From: Candidatus Shapirobacteria bacterium
GTDB taxonomy: Bacteria > Patescibacteriota > Microgenomatia > UBA12405 > JAUWLS01
Direction of reading: 5' to 3'
Length of the DNA: 40,027 nt
Assembly (NCBI GenBank): GCA_030613565.1
Contig: JAUWLS010000007.1
Span: 1 to 40,027, forward strand
Below are positions 7,146 through 15,175 of the stretch, one piece after another (positions within the stretch are counted from its first letter, which is position 1; every line of letters starts with the position of its first letter). The translations under genes and the position numbers were made by a program. The notes beneath the pieces were generated by a model that saw nothing but the letters and a program-made list of their open reading frames with translations, made no database searches and had not been told where the DNA came from.

Positions 7146-9938
7146 GTCTATCTTTATTTCTTTTGATTCAACTATTTTTTGGGTTAAGGTTTTTTCTTTA
7201 ATCATGGTTTCAAATTCCTTGGGCCACTTAGGTAAAGAGAGGGTAATTTTGGCCTTAAGGTCGAGTCCAGCTTCTTTTCTTAAGACTTGGACTTGCCTTA
7301 CAATGTCGCGAGCCTCTCCCTCGGCGGTAAGTTCGGGAGTTAGATTGGTGTCCAGCTCTACATCAAGGTCTTTTCCTTTTTTCCACTTTAGACTTTTTAC
7401 ATTAAGCTCTTCTTTTAAAAGAGTTTCAAGCTCGGGACTGGTTTGAGTTGAGGGGCTGGTGAGAGTGGCGGAGGCAAGGGGTTGCCTGACCCTGAAACCT
7501 TTGATTTGTCTTTGTCGGTGTCCGAGAGCGGTTAGTTTTCTTACCAGGTCCATTTCTTGTTCGAGCTTGGAATCAACAAGAGAGTCATTAAATTTTGGCC
7601 AATCTCTTAAATGGACTGAATTTTTGGTATCAAAATTAGATCCGGTGCCAGAAAGATTTTGATGAACATCTTCTGAAAGATAAGGGATGATGGGGGCAAC
7701 TAAAACGACAAAATCTTTTAGTATTTGATAAAGAACAGGAAGGCAGTCAGGACGATTTCTGGACCTGCGAACATACCAGGTGGAAAGTTCATTTATAAAA
7801 TCTTTGGAGGCAGTAGTAACACTAGCAGTGTCATATTTTTCGTACGATTTTGTAGTTTTTTTAACAAGGTTATTGAATTTTGAGATAATCCAACGATCTA
7901 AGACATGTTCACTTTTTGAGTCTTGGGGTGTCCAATCTTGATTGTTGGCGTGGTCTATAAAGAAGCGGTAGATGTTCCAAAGTAGAAGAAGGAAGCTTCT
8001 TTTTGCTTCGTCAGCGATAGAGTAGCCAAAGTTAACAGTCAAATGAGATTTTTTGGAACAGTAGAGCCAGCGCATGGCATCTGCTCCCATTTTTTCAATA
8101 GCGTCATCGAATGGAATTCCATTACCTTTGGTCTTACTCATACGCTCCCCTTTTTCATCGCGGACCTCAGAGTAATTTAGAACAGCTTTGTAAGGAATTA
8201 CTTTTTCTAGAACAACACCTTGAAAGAGCATGGAGTAATACCAGAGACGAACCTGTTCGGTCATTTCAGAGATGAGGTCTGCTGGGAACCACTCTTGCCA
8301 ATATTTTTTATCAGTTAGATATTTAAGGGTGGAGAAAGGAACAATACCAGCGTCGAGCCAACAGTCCCCCACGTCTAGGACGCGACTGACTTCTTTTTGA
8401 CATTTGGGACATTTGATTTTTACAGAGTCAATCCAAGGGCGATGAAGACTGGTAAGTTGGTCGACCTTTTTGGGTTCTACGGCCAGTTTTTTTAATTCTT
8501 CTAGACTTCCAACGACAGTCAATTCTTTACAAGAACACTCATAGAAAGGAAGGGAAAGTCCGTAGAATCGTTTTCTGCTGATCATCCAGTCCCCCATGTT
8601 GTCTAGCCAGTTTTGCATTCTTTTTCCGACGTATTTTGGCAACCAGGTAGCCTTACCAGTTTCTTTTTTAAGAAGAGGTCTGATTTTTTGACAGTCCATA
8701 AACCAGTTATCTTCTAGTCTAAAGAGACACTTGGTCCCACAGCGCCAGCAGAAAGGATAACGGTGAGTAATAGGTTCGGTTTTTAAGAGAACATTCTTTT
8801 TTTCAAGATAATCAATGACGGTTTGACTAACGTCATGAGCATAGAGGCCAGTTAGCTCTCCGTAGTCTTTTAGAAAGTGTCCGGTTTCATTTAAGGGGGC
8901 AAGAAGGTCAGCACCGAGTTCTTTTCCAAGATCAAAGTCTTCTGCACCGCAACCGGGGGCAACATGGACGATTCCGGTTCCCTCAACTGGATCAACAAGA
9001 TCCCATTCAACTACATAATGTTTGACTCCAGATTGGGCGGGAATATCGTAGAGAGATTCATACTCTTGTCCAAGGAGTTTTTTAGCTTCAACCTTTTGCT
9101 GATCTTTGAAACCCAGTCTGCTGGCAGAATCTTTGGCAAGGTAATAGGTTTCGCCTTCATTTTTTACTTTTACATATTCATGTTCAGGATTGATGGCTAG
9201 AAGAACATTGGCAGAGAGGGTCCAGGGGGTGGTAGTCCAAGCCAAAAGGAATTCATTTTCTTTTCCTTTGAGTTTGAATTTTACATAAAGCGAGGTGTCA
9301 GTTATTTCTTTGTATCCATCAGCTTGTTCGTGTTGGGAGAGTCCAGTTTCGCAACGGGGACACCAAGCACTTGAACTTTTTGCTTTATAGAGCCAACCTT
9401 TTTGATGAACGATTTTTAGAAAGTGCCAGATGTGGAGATTGTTTTCTTTGGACATGGTGTAGTAGGAGTTGTCCCAGTCCATGAACATTCCCAATCTTTT
9501 TGATTGTTCGGTTTGAATGGCTGAAAATTTTCGGACTCGGTCCATGCAGGCAGTGGTGAATTTATCTAGTCCAAATTTTTCAATATCCTTTTTTGAATTA
9601 AAGCCAGATTCTTTTTCTACTTCAACTTCAACCCAGAGGCCCTGACAATCAAAACCGTTTTGAAAACGTTGACGGAAGCCTTGTAAGTTTTTGTAGCGTT
9701 GAAAAACGTCTTTTATAGCACGTCCTCTGGCGTGATGGACACCCATGGGGTTATTGGCAGTAATTGGTCCGTCAATGAAAGAGAATTTCTTTTTACTTTT
9801 TTCGTTTTTCTTAAGATATTTTTTTGAAAGGTCAGAACTGTACCACCAATCTAGAGTCTCTTTTTCTTTTTTGGGAAAATCAGGTCTAGGATCTGGAGAC
9901 TGAAAGAAATCTTTTTTGTTTTTTTTATCTTGATTCAT
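7137..9938 (-). CDS. ileS: isoleucyl-tRNA synthetase
   Basis: 933 aa, class Ia synthetase. The HIGH-type signature is NNPMGVHHARGR (HHAR at 68-71) and the KMSKS-type loop is GERMSKTKGN (Met600). Editing-domain segments such as TTTPWTLSANVLLAINPEHEY and GTGIVHVAPGCGAEDF are clear and mark IleRS. Cysteine pairs CPRC, CWRC and CPKC indicate zinc-binding insertions. The anticodon-binding domain follows from about residue 690. It charges tRNA-Ile and edits misactivated valine. Upstream lie two GC-rich hairpins, the second with a T tract, so leader attenuation or upstream termination is possible. A TAGAAT at 9953-9958 is 14 nt before the ATG. Confidence 0.95.
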   Translation of the reverse strand: MNQDKKNKKDFFQSPDPRPDFPKKEKETLDWWYSSDLSKKYLKKNEKSKKKFSFIDGPITANNPMGVHHARGRAIKDVFQRYKNLQGFRQRFQNGFDCQGLWVEVEVEKESGFNSKKDIEKFGLDKFTTACMDRVRKFSAIQTEQSKRLGMFMDWDNSYYTMSKENNLHIWHFLKIVHQKGWLYKAKSSSAWCPRCETGLSQHEQADGYKEITDTSLYVKFKLKGKENEFLLAWTTTPWTLSANVLLAINPEHEYVKVKNEGETYYLAKDSASRLGFKDQQKVEAKKLLGQEYESLYDIPAQSGVKHYVVEWDLVDPVEGTGIVHVAPGCGAEDFDLGKELGADLLAPLNETGHFLKDYGELTGLYAHDVSQTVIDYLEKKNVLLKTEPITHRYPFCWRCGTKCLFRLEDNWFMDCQKIRPLLKKETGKATWLPKYVGKRMQNWLDNMGDWMISRKRFYGLSLPFYECSCKELTVVGSLEELKKLAVEPKKVDQLTSLHRPWIDSVKIKCPKCQKEVSRVLDVGDCWLDAGIVPFSTLKYLTDKKYWQEWFPADLISEMTEQVRLWYYSMLFQGVVLEKVIPYKAVLNYSEVRDEKGERMSKTKGNGIPFDDAIEKMGADAMRWLYCSKKSHLTVNFGYSIADEAKRSFLLLLWNIYRFFIDHANNQDWTPQDSKSEHVLDRWIISKFNNLVKKTTKSYEKYDTASVTTASKDFINELSTWYVRRSRNRPDCLPVLYQILKDFVVLVAPIIPYLSEDVHQNLSGTGSNFDTKNSVHLRDWPKFNDSLVDSKLEQEMDLVRKLTALGHRQRQIKGFRVRQPLASATLTSPSTQTSPELETLLKEELNVKSLKWKKGKDLDVELDTNLTPELTAEGEARDIVRQVQVLRKEAGLDLKAKITLSLPKWPKEFETMIKEKTLTQKIVESKEIKIDLA

Positions 9939-9960
9939 GGTTAATACTTGTTATTCTACT

Positions 9961-9981
9961 AAAAAATCCCCTCTTGGGGGA
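9961..9981 (-). terminator. intrinsic terminator (or attenuator) ahead of ileS
   Basis: On the minus strand TCCCC-caaga-GGGGA forms a 5-bp stem followed at once by six T. It would end transcripts from the HD-domain operon, or act as an attenuator if the ileS message starts upstream of it. Confidence 0.6.
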
Positions 9982-9989
9982 CTTTGGTT

Positions 9990-10022
9990 CGAGCAGCTAT
10001 CCCCCTTTTGGGGTACTGCTCG
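9990..10022 (-). other. GC-rich hairpin upstream of the ileS terminator
   Basis: Perfect 7-bp inverted repeat CGAGCAG/CTGCTCG encloses a second CCCC/GGGG pairing. Its 3' G run (GGGGGA) can also pair with TCCCCC of the terminator hairpin at 9961-9981, so the two structures could be mutually exclusive. No T-box or other riboswitch consensus is seen. Confidence 0.5.
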
Positions 10023-10092
10023 GTTAAATAATGGTTATGGATGTTTGCATCTTTTGTATTTTAAAACATGGTTAAAGTAAAGGCAAATTGGT

Positions 10093-10650
10093 TTATTTAA
10101 AAAGTAGCATTGCAGCTTCGTACTGGGGTTTGACAATTTCTTTTGATTTTTTGAAGTGAAGTTGTTTCCACTTGTTTTGTAGCTTTTTTCTGACCGATTC
10201 CCTTGCTTCGCCTTGAGTTTCTCCTTCATAGATAAAAGCAGCTTTAAAGATGCCGGGAATATTATTGAAGGCACTCATAGTATCTGCTTCGGCAATAATT
10301 TGTTCTTCAATACTTTCCCTGTTGTTTTGTTGAGAACCTCGATGATTTAAGATACATTTTTTAACAAGATCAATCTTTTTTTGAGGATAGCCAAATTCTT
10401 TTAATTTTTCTTCAGCAATCTTTGCCCCGGTGATGTGGTGGTCATTTCTTCCTATAATTATTGAACCAATGTCATGTAGCCAGGCGGCGATTAGAATAAG
10501 TTCTTTGTCTCCACCCAATTCGTCTGCTAGTTTTTCAGCATGATTTGCTACAGGGACAAAATGAAAAAGAAATGGTTCGTAACCATATTTACTAGTTGGT
10601 TTTTTGCATTCGTCTTCAACGAAGTTTTTTACTTTTTTGACAATATTCAT
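10093..10650 (-). CDS. HD-domain phosphohydrolase
   Basis: 185 aa. The HD superfamily pattern is His37 (ANHAEKLADEL), His59-Asp60 (AAWLHDIGS), His71-His72 (GRNDHHITGA) and a later Asp in AEADTMSAF. These ligate one or two metals and hydrolyse phosphate esters, often of nucleotides or signalling molecules; the substrate is not predictable. The start at 10650 lies inside the 3' end of the upstream SGNH hydrolase gene (35-nt overlap), which implies translational coupling. No signal peptide is present. It is last in a four-gene accessory run and is followed by the hairpins ahead of ileS. Confidence 0.82.
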   Translation of the reverse strand: MNIVKKVKNFVEDECKKPTSKYGYEPFLFHFVPVANHAEKLADELGGDKELILIAAWLHDIGSIIIGRNDHHITGAKIAEEKLKEFGYPQKKIDLVKKCILNHRGSQQNNRESIEEQIIAEADTMSAFNNIPGIFKAAFIYEGETQGEARESVRKKLQNKWKQLHFKKSKEIVKPQYEAAMLLFK

Positions 10651-11236
10651 TTATACGATTAAATATTTTTTGGTGACCTAAGGCGTTAGGGTGTAGTCCA
10701 TCTTTTAGATCGTTTTTGTTAAGTAAATCCCAAAGTGGAATAAAGTCTAAACTATTTTCTTTGCAGATTTTTTCAATAGTATCATTGTATTTTTTCAAGT
10801 CTTTGTTTTCCCAGTACTCGTTTTCTGACCAAGGTTTTGTCTTATCTTCATCAACAATCAATAGACCAGTAAAAATTATTTTGGATGTATATTTTTTGGA
10901 AAGTTTAACTATTTTCTTCAGATTGTCTTTGAATTCTTTAAAGGGAACGTTAATATTTTCTCTTGTGTCTACATAGATAGGGTCGTTTGAACCAATTGAG
11001 AACAAAAAAACATATTCTTCTGGTTCTATGTTATTAAAGATGTCTAATTGTTTTTCAAGATTGTGAAGAACACCCTTGGTGTCATTTGAAGAGATGGATA
11101 GGTTGTAAACATTAATACCACTTCCTTCTCGGTAGCTTTTGAAATATTTTGTTTTCAATCTTTCTACCCAACCACCGTAATCACAATCAAAAGCACCCCA
11201 GGCTATACTGTCTCCGAAAACTAATATTTTTATCAT
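10616..11236 (-). CDS. SGNH/GDSL-family hydrolase
   Basis: 206 aa. Block I is FGDSIAWG (catalytic Ser10), block II Gly/Asn lies near NLSISSNDT, block III is GSND (82-85), and block V is DGLHPNALG with Asp179 and His182. The full Ser-Asp-His set is present, so it should be active as an esterase or lipase-like enzyme. There is no signal peptide, which suggests a cytoplasmic substrate. The gap to the YdcF-like gene upstream is 4 nt and the overlap with the HD gene downstream is 35 nt, so the three are very likely one transcript. The substrate is unknown. Confidence 0.85.
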   Translation of the reverse strand: MIKILVFGDSIAWGAFDCDYGGWVERLKTKYFKSYREGSGINVYNLSISSNDTKGVLHNLEKQLDIFNNIEPEEYVFLFSIGSNDPIYVDTRENINVPFKEFKDNLKKIVKLSKKYTSKIIFTGLLIVDEDKTKPWSENEYWENKDLKKYNDTIEKICKENSLDFIPLWDLLNKNDLKDGLHPNALGHQKIFNRINEYCQKSKKLR

Positions 11237-11240
11237 GGTT

Positions 11241-11888
11241 TTATTGTACTAAATGTTTATTGTATCCGAGTTTTACAAGTTGCTCACATGCTTGCCATAC
11301 ATCGTTTGGAATTTCTTGAGGAATTTGAAATCCTTTTTTGGGATAGATTTTAATTCTTTGAAGATCACCAACCATTGAGTTTATTACTTTCTCAACAGGA
11401 ATTTGGTCATTACAATATTCTTCGAAGGATAATTGAGGAGAGGTAACGATCAGTTTTTTGTTGGGCCATTGTTTTTTAAAAGTTGCATAGCTTCTTCTTT
11501 CCATATATGGTTTTTGGACGACAATAAAAGATTGAGGGTCAAGACCTTTTTCTTTTAAAAGTTGTTGGGTGAATAAAATGTTTTCGCCGGTGTTTGTTGA
11601 TTTGTTTTCAATTAATATTTTTTCTTTTTGGACACCCATCTTTTGAGCAACGGCTGCGAATTTGTCAGCTTCGGGTTCTTTCCAGAGGTCTTTGGTCAAG
11701 TAACCAAGGCCTCCTGAGAAAATTAAGATTGGAGCCCATCCTTGAAGATGAAGCTCGGCGCCTCGTTTGGCCACTCTCAGATCGTGACTTCCTAAGGTTA
11801 AGATACAATCAGATTTTTTCAGAGAGTGATTGAGAAGGTGGTAGTTCCAAAGTTTTTTAGCTAGTGTGATTGTTTTTTTAGTGATCAA
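11241..11888 (-). CDS. YdcF-like DUF218 family protein
   Basis: 215 aa. Family features are the early CILTLGSHDLRVAKRGAEL segment, FSGGLGYLTKDL with an acidic/Lys follow-up (EADKFAAVA), and the IENKSTNTGENI strand-loop that is typical of DUF218/YdcF proteins. Related proteins bind nucleotide-like ligands or act in envelope metabolism; the biochemical role is unsettled. No membrane anchor is present, unlike many envelope members. The start is TTG at 11888 and there is no ATG near the family's usual N-terminus. It lies 18 nt after the cupin gene and 4 nt before the SGNH hydrolase. Confidence 0.82.
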   Translation of the reverse strand: MITKKTITLAKKLWNYHLLNHSLKKSDCILTLGSHDLRVAKRGAELHLQGWAPILIFSGGLGYLTKDLWKEPEADKFAAVAQKMGVQKEKILIENKSTNTGENILFTQQLLKEKGLDPQSFIVVQKPYMERRSYATFKKQWPNKKLIVTSPQLSFEEYCNDQIPVEKVINSMVGDLQRIKIYPKKGFQIPQEIPNDVWQACEQLVKLGYNKHLVQ

Positions 11889-11906
11889 GGTAAGATTTGG
11901 ACAAGG

Positions 11907-12263
11907 TTAATCCACAACAACTTTATTATCCGGAACACTAGGAGTACGGATGGCAACATAGGTGGTTGGTTCGAGAACTTCAGCTAAAGTTTCATGTGTC
12001 CCCGATCTTTGAAAAACAAAATCACCTCCCTGTAACACATGTTCCTTACCATCAAGAATTACCCTCATCTTCCCTTCAATAATAATTAACATTTCTTCAC
12101 CAGTGGGGTGATAATGTTCGGGTTCAGTTTCACCCGGTAACATTGTGGCGTATTTAACTTCCAACTGACCTGTTTTAAGCCCACTTTCTTCTGGGAAAAA
12201 CTGACCACAGAGCCAGCCACTTATATTTTTTGGACCCTTGATTTTGCCAATTTCGTAATTCAT
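11907..12263 (-). CDS. small cupin-domain protein
   Basis: 118 aa, a single cupin beta-barrel. Motif 1 is His50-x-His52...Glu56/57 (PEHYHPTGEEML) and motif 2 is GGDFVFQRSGTHE with His90; these would bind a metal. Cupins include isomerases, dioxygenases and sugar-binding proteins, so the reaction cannot be named. It lies 39 nt downstream of ftsZ and is the first gene of the accessory run. A TATCCT 6 nt before the ATG could provide an independent leaderless transcript. Confidence 0.82.
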   Translation of the reverse strand: MNYEIGKIKGPKNISGWLCGQFFPEESGLKTGQLEVKYATMLPGETEPEHYHPTGEEMLIIIEGKMRVILDGKEHVLQGGDFVFQRSGTHETLAEVLEPTTYVAIRTPSVPDNKVVVD

Positions 12264-12302
12264 TGTTTAAGGATAAACTTTTACATCTTAATAACCAGGT
12301 GC

Positions 12303-13505
12303 TTATTGTTGAGCCTTTCTTAAGAAAGAGGGGATATCTAATTTAGTTTCAATGTCTATTCCTTCTGGTATTTCTCTACCCTTAAGAAGATGAGTGTCCT
12401 TGGGTGCTGGTTTGGTGGAAAGAATTTTTTCAATTTGATTATTATTTGTTTCTTTTGAGGTTGGTCTTTGAATTGGTTTGATTTTACTAATAGTAGGAGC
12501 TGGTCTTTGAACTTGGGGTCGAACCATTTTTTGTAGATTTTGACGATTTTGATCAAAACCAGTGGCGATAACAGTTATTTTTATTTTTCCTTCAAGTTCA
12601 GGATCGATGACGGTTCCAAAAATAACGTTGGCATCAGTTTCAACATCCTTGGTGACAGTATTGGCGGCTTCTTCTACTTCGTGGATAGTAAGGTCTGGTC
12701 CACCAGTGATGTTTAAGAGTATTGCTTGAGCACCAGTGATTCCGGTATCTAAAAGAGGAGAAGAAATAGCCTGTTTTATAGCAGTTTGGGCTCTGTTTTC
12801 TCCTTCTCCCTCCCCTACTCCCATGAGAGCAGTTCCGGAGTTTTGCATGACAGATTTAATGTCAGCAAAATCAAGATTGATAAGGCCGGGGGTGGTGATT
12901 AGTTGGGCGATAGATTGAACACCACGACTTAGGACAGAGTCGGCTAGCTTGAAAGCGTCTTTTAAGGTGGCTCCTTTTTCAACAGCATCCATTATTCTTT
13001 GGTTGGGAATAGTAATTAAAGTGTCAACGTAGTTTTCTAGTTCTTCTATTCCTTCTTGGGCGGTGACCATGCGTCTGGTTCCTTCAAAATTGAAAGGTTT
13101 GGTTATGACAGCGACGGTGAGGATTCCTAATTCTTCTTTGGCAATTTGGGCAATTTTGGGAGCAGCTCCAGTACAAGTTCCGCCTCCCATTCCTCCGGTT
13201 ATAAAAACCATGTCGGTTCCTTCAAGCAGTTCTTTGATTCTTTCTCTAGACTCTTCGACAGATTCAGAAGCAATTTGAGGATTTCCTCCAGCACCAAGGC
13301 CACGGGTGATCTTTTCACCAATTTGGACTTTGACTTTGGCTTGCGAAGAAAGAAGGGCTTGAGAGTCGGTGTTTATGGAAATAAAATCAACTCCTTTAAT
13401 GTTGGCTTCGCCAATCATGGAGTTGATGGCATTTCCGCCACCACCACCGATACCAAGTACTTTTAGTTGGGCAATTTGATTGGGTAAAGTTTTTATGAAA
13501 GCCAA
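12303..13505 (-). CDS. ftsZ: cell division protein FtsZ
   Basis: 400 aa. The N-terminal GTPase has VLGIGGGGGNAINSM and the T4/G-box FITGGMGGGTCTGAAP; the T7-loop region is NLDFADIKSVM. The C-terminal domain is followed by a linker (about 320-380) and the conserved tail peptide LDIPSFLRK that binds FtsA. It polymerises into the division ring. The usual GGGTGTG box reads GGGTCTG, with Cys111 replacing glycine. The start is TTG at 13505: an in-frame stop lies just upstream and the first internal ATG (Met30) would delete the glycine loop. It is last of the dcw genes, 26 nt after ftsA. Confidence 0.97.
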   Translation of the reverse strand: MAFIKTLPNQIAQLKVLGIGGGGGNAINSMIGEANIKGVDFISINTDSQALLSSQAKVKVQIGEKITRGLGAGGNPQIASESVEESRERIKELLEGTDMVFITGGMGGGTCTGAAPKIAQIAKEELGILTVAVITKPFNFEGTRRMVTAQEGIEELENYVDTLITIPNQRIMDAVEKGATLKDAFKLADSVLSRGVQSIAQLITTPGLINLDFADIKSVMQNSGTALMGVGEGEGENRAQTAIKQAISSPLLDTGITGAQAILLNITGGPDLTIHEVEEAANTVTKDVETDANVIFGTVIDPELEGKIKITVIATGFDQNRQNLQKMVRPQVQRPAPTISKIKPIQRPTSKETNNNQIEKILSTKPAPKDTHLLKGREIPEGIDIETKLDIPSFLRKAQQ

Positions 13506-13531
13506 TTTTTATTTAAAAACAATAAAAGTTT

Positions 13532-14782
13532 TTACGGAAGCAGTGGTTTAATTATATCAGTCAGTTTGTGGATAATACCTTTCATGGGGAGGCTACTTTT
13601 TTTGAAAATTGGTTTACCGGTTTTCTTGGGTTCGAGATTTTCGTTTAAAGCATAATGAAGGAGACCAATGGTGCTAGCGTATTGAGGAGATAAAATGTCG
13701 TCAATTAATCCACCAACTTCTTTGGGGGTACCAATTCTTACAGGAAGAGAGATGCTTTTTTGACAATAGGTTTTTATGTTGATAGTTTGGGATCCGCCTC
13801 CAGTTAAGATTATTCCAGCAGGAGTGGTTCCTCCATATCCTGAGTTTTTAATTTCTTCTTGAATGAGAGAAAAGATTTCTTCAACTCGAGGCTTTATGAT
13901 TCCATCAACGGCAGTTTTTAGATCAATTTTTCTTTTTCCACTGATGCCAGCGGACTTAAGACTTATTTCTTTTTGATCTTCATCTTTTTTAAGTTTGGGT
14001 AGTTTTAGTTTTATTTTTTCTGCTTCTTCAATTGAGAGACGGAGACCAATAGCAAGATCATTGGTTATGTTTACAGCTCCTAATGGAAGAACAGTACTGT
14101 AGGAAGGAGAAGATTCGTTAAAGATGGTAAGACAAGTACAGGTGCCACCAATATCAATTAGGATTACTCCTAATTCTCTTTCTGTTTTAGTAAGGACTGC
14201 TTCGGCAGTGGCGAGACCAGAGTAGATTAAAGAGTCAATGCTTATACCAACTTCGTTAATGCATTTGGTTAGGTTTTTTACAGCAGGAGAGGAGGCGGAG
14301 ATAATGTGAGCTTCAACTTCGAGACGAACTCCGCTCATCCCGACCGGGTCAATGACGCCCTCTTGTCCATCGACTGTGAACTGACGGGGAATAACATGAA
14401 GTATTTCTCTTGAAGAAGGAAGAGAGACGGCTTTGGCAGCTTCAATGACACGAGTGACATCGTCGGCTTGTATTTCCCCTTCTGGATTAGCAACAGCAAC
14501 GACTCCTTGGGAGTTTAGAGATTCAATGTGGGGGGCAGAGATGGAAACAAGGGCGGAATCAATTTGGAAGCCAGCCATTCTTTCGGCGGCATCTACACAC
14601 TGAGTTAAGGTTTCGGTGGCTTGTTCAATATTGATGATTTGACCTTTTCTTAGACCGGAGCTTTTTTGAGAAGCAACACCGACAACATTTAGCCTTTCTT
14701 CTTCTGGAAAGTGTTGAGCAATAATGGCAGTAATTTTCGTACTACCGATGTCGACTGCGCTAATTATCTTTGAACGTGGCAT
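13532..14782 (-). CDS. ftsA: cell division protein FtsA
   Basis: 416 aa, actin-like ATPase. Phosphate 1 loop is AVDIGSTKITAII, phosphate 2 loop is LIDIGGTCTCLTIF, and the adenosine motif is IILTGGGSQTINI. The 1C subdomain lies at about 85-165 (SISAPHIES...). The last ~17 residues (KGIIHKLTDIIKPLLP) can form the amphipathic membrane-binding helix after a disordered linker. It tethers FtsZ filaments to the membrane. The start overlaps the 3' end of the ftsQ-like gene by 23 nt, and ftsZ follows after 26 nt. Confidence 0.96.
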   Translation of the reverse strand: MPRSKIISAVDIGSTKITAIIAQHFPEEERLNVVGVASQKSSGLRKGQIINIEQATETLTQCVDAAERMAGFQIDSALVSISAPHIESLNSQGVVAVANPEGEIQADDVTRVIEAAKAVSLPSSREILHVIPRQFTVDGQEGVIDPVGMSGVRLEVEAHIISASSPAVKNLTKCINEVGISIDSLIYSGLATAEAVLTKTERELGVILIDIGGTCTCLTIFNESSPSYSTVLPLGAVNITNDLAIGLRLSIEEAEKIKLKLPKLKKDEDQKEISLKSAGISGKRKIDLKTAVDGIIKPRVEEIFSLIQEEIKNSGYGGTTPAGIILTGGGSQTINIKTYCQKSISLPVRIGTPKEVGGLIDDILSPQYASTIGLLHYALNENLEPKKTGKPIFKKSSLPMKGIIHKLTDIIKPLLP

Positions 14783-15173
14783 ATGGTTTTTTAAGACTTA
14801 GATCTATTTTTTCAATTTGCCTTGCGTTCATTTTAGCTGTTTTCAAAATCTGTTGTAAAGATGTAACTTGAAAATAAGGATCTTTTTCGAGGGAGAAGAT
14901 TACTCTTATGTTGTCTTTTGTGTGGAATATAGCGATTTTTTTGCTTTGATAGATTTTTACCTCATCTAGAAGTGGTAATGAGGACTGCTCAAGAGATAGT
15001 TTTAATTTTTTTACAAAGTCGGCAGTTTCAGAATTTGGGTTTAGGTTAGATGAGTTTTTAAAGACTTGGGGACTGGTCTTTATAAAAAGTAGGGCGAGAA
15101 GTACAAAAAGGAGGGTAATAAAGGGGAGAATAAATCTTTTGAGGGAGATAGGCCTTTTTCTTTTTCGAGACAT
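14760..15173 (-). CDS. ftsQ: minimal FtsQ/DivIB-like division protein
   Basis: 137 aa. Residues 1-13 are a basic cytoplasmic tail (MSRKRKRPISLKR), residues ~14-32 one membrane span, and the rest is extracytoplasmic. The end KIDLSLKKPYATFKDN matches the last strand of the FtsQ/DivIB beta domain. Bacterial FtsQ is usually 230-280 aa with a POTRA domain, which has no room here. It lies exactly where ftsQ is expected, between murG (2-nt gap) and ftsA (23-nt overlap). FtsQ links FtsA/FtsZ to the FtsB-FtsL-FtsW-FtsI complex. Assignment rests on position, topology and the C-terminal motif. Confidence 0.72.
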   Translation of the reverse strand: MSRKRKRPISLKRFILPFITLLFVLLALLFIKTSPQVFKNSSNLNPNSETADFVKKLKLSLEQSSLPLLDEVKIYQSKKIAIFHTKDNIRVIFSLEKDPYFQVTSLQQILKTAKMNARQIEKIDLSLKKPYATFKDN

Positions 15174-15175
15174 TT

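Noticed and set aside
9939-10092. T-box riboswitch ahead of ileS
   Set aside because: Hairpins and a terminator are present, but I see no specifier-loop arrangement or T-box consensus, so only a generic attenuator/terminator is claimed.
10035-10274. 79-codon minus-strand frame overlapping the HD gene
   Set aside because: It is a different frame over the HD-domain coding region and has no recognisable protein features.
12356-12556. Open frame of 66 codons on the minus strand within ftsZ
   Set aside because: It is an out-of-frame shadow of the ftsZ linker region with low-complexity Lys/Ile content.
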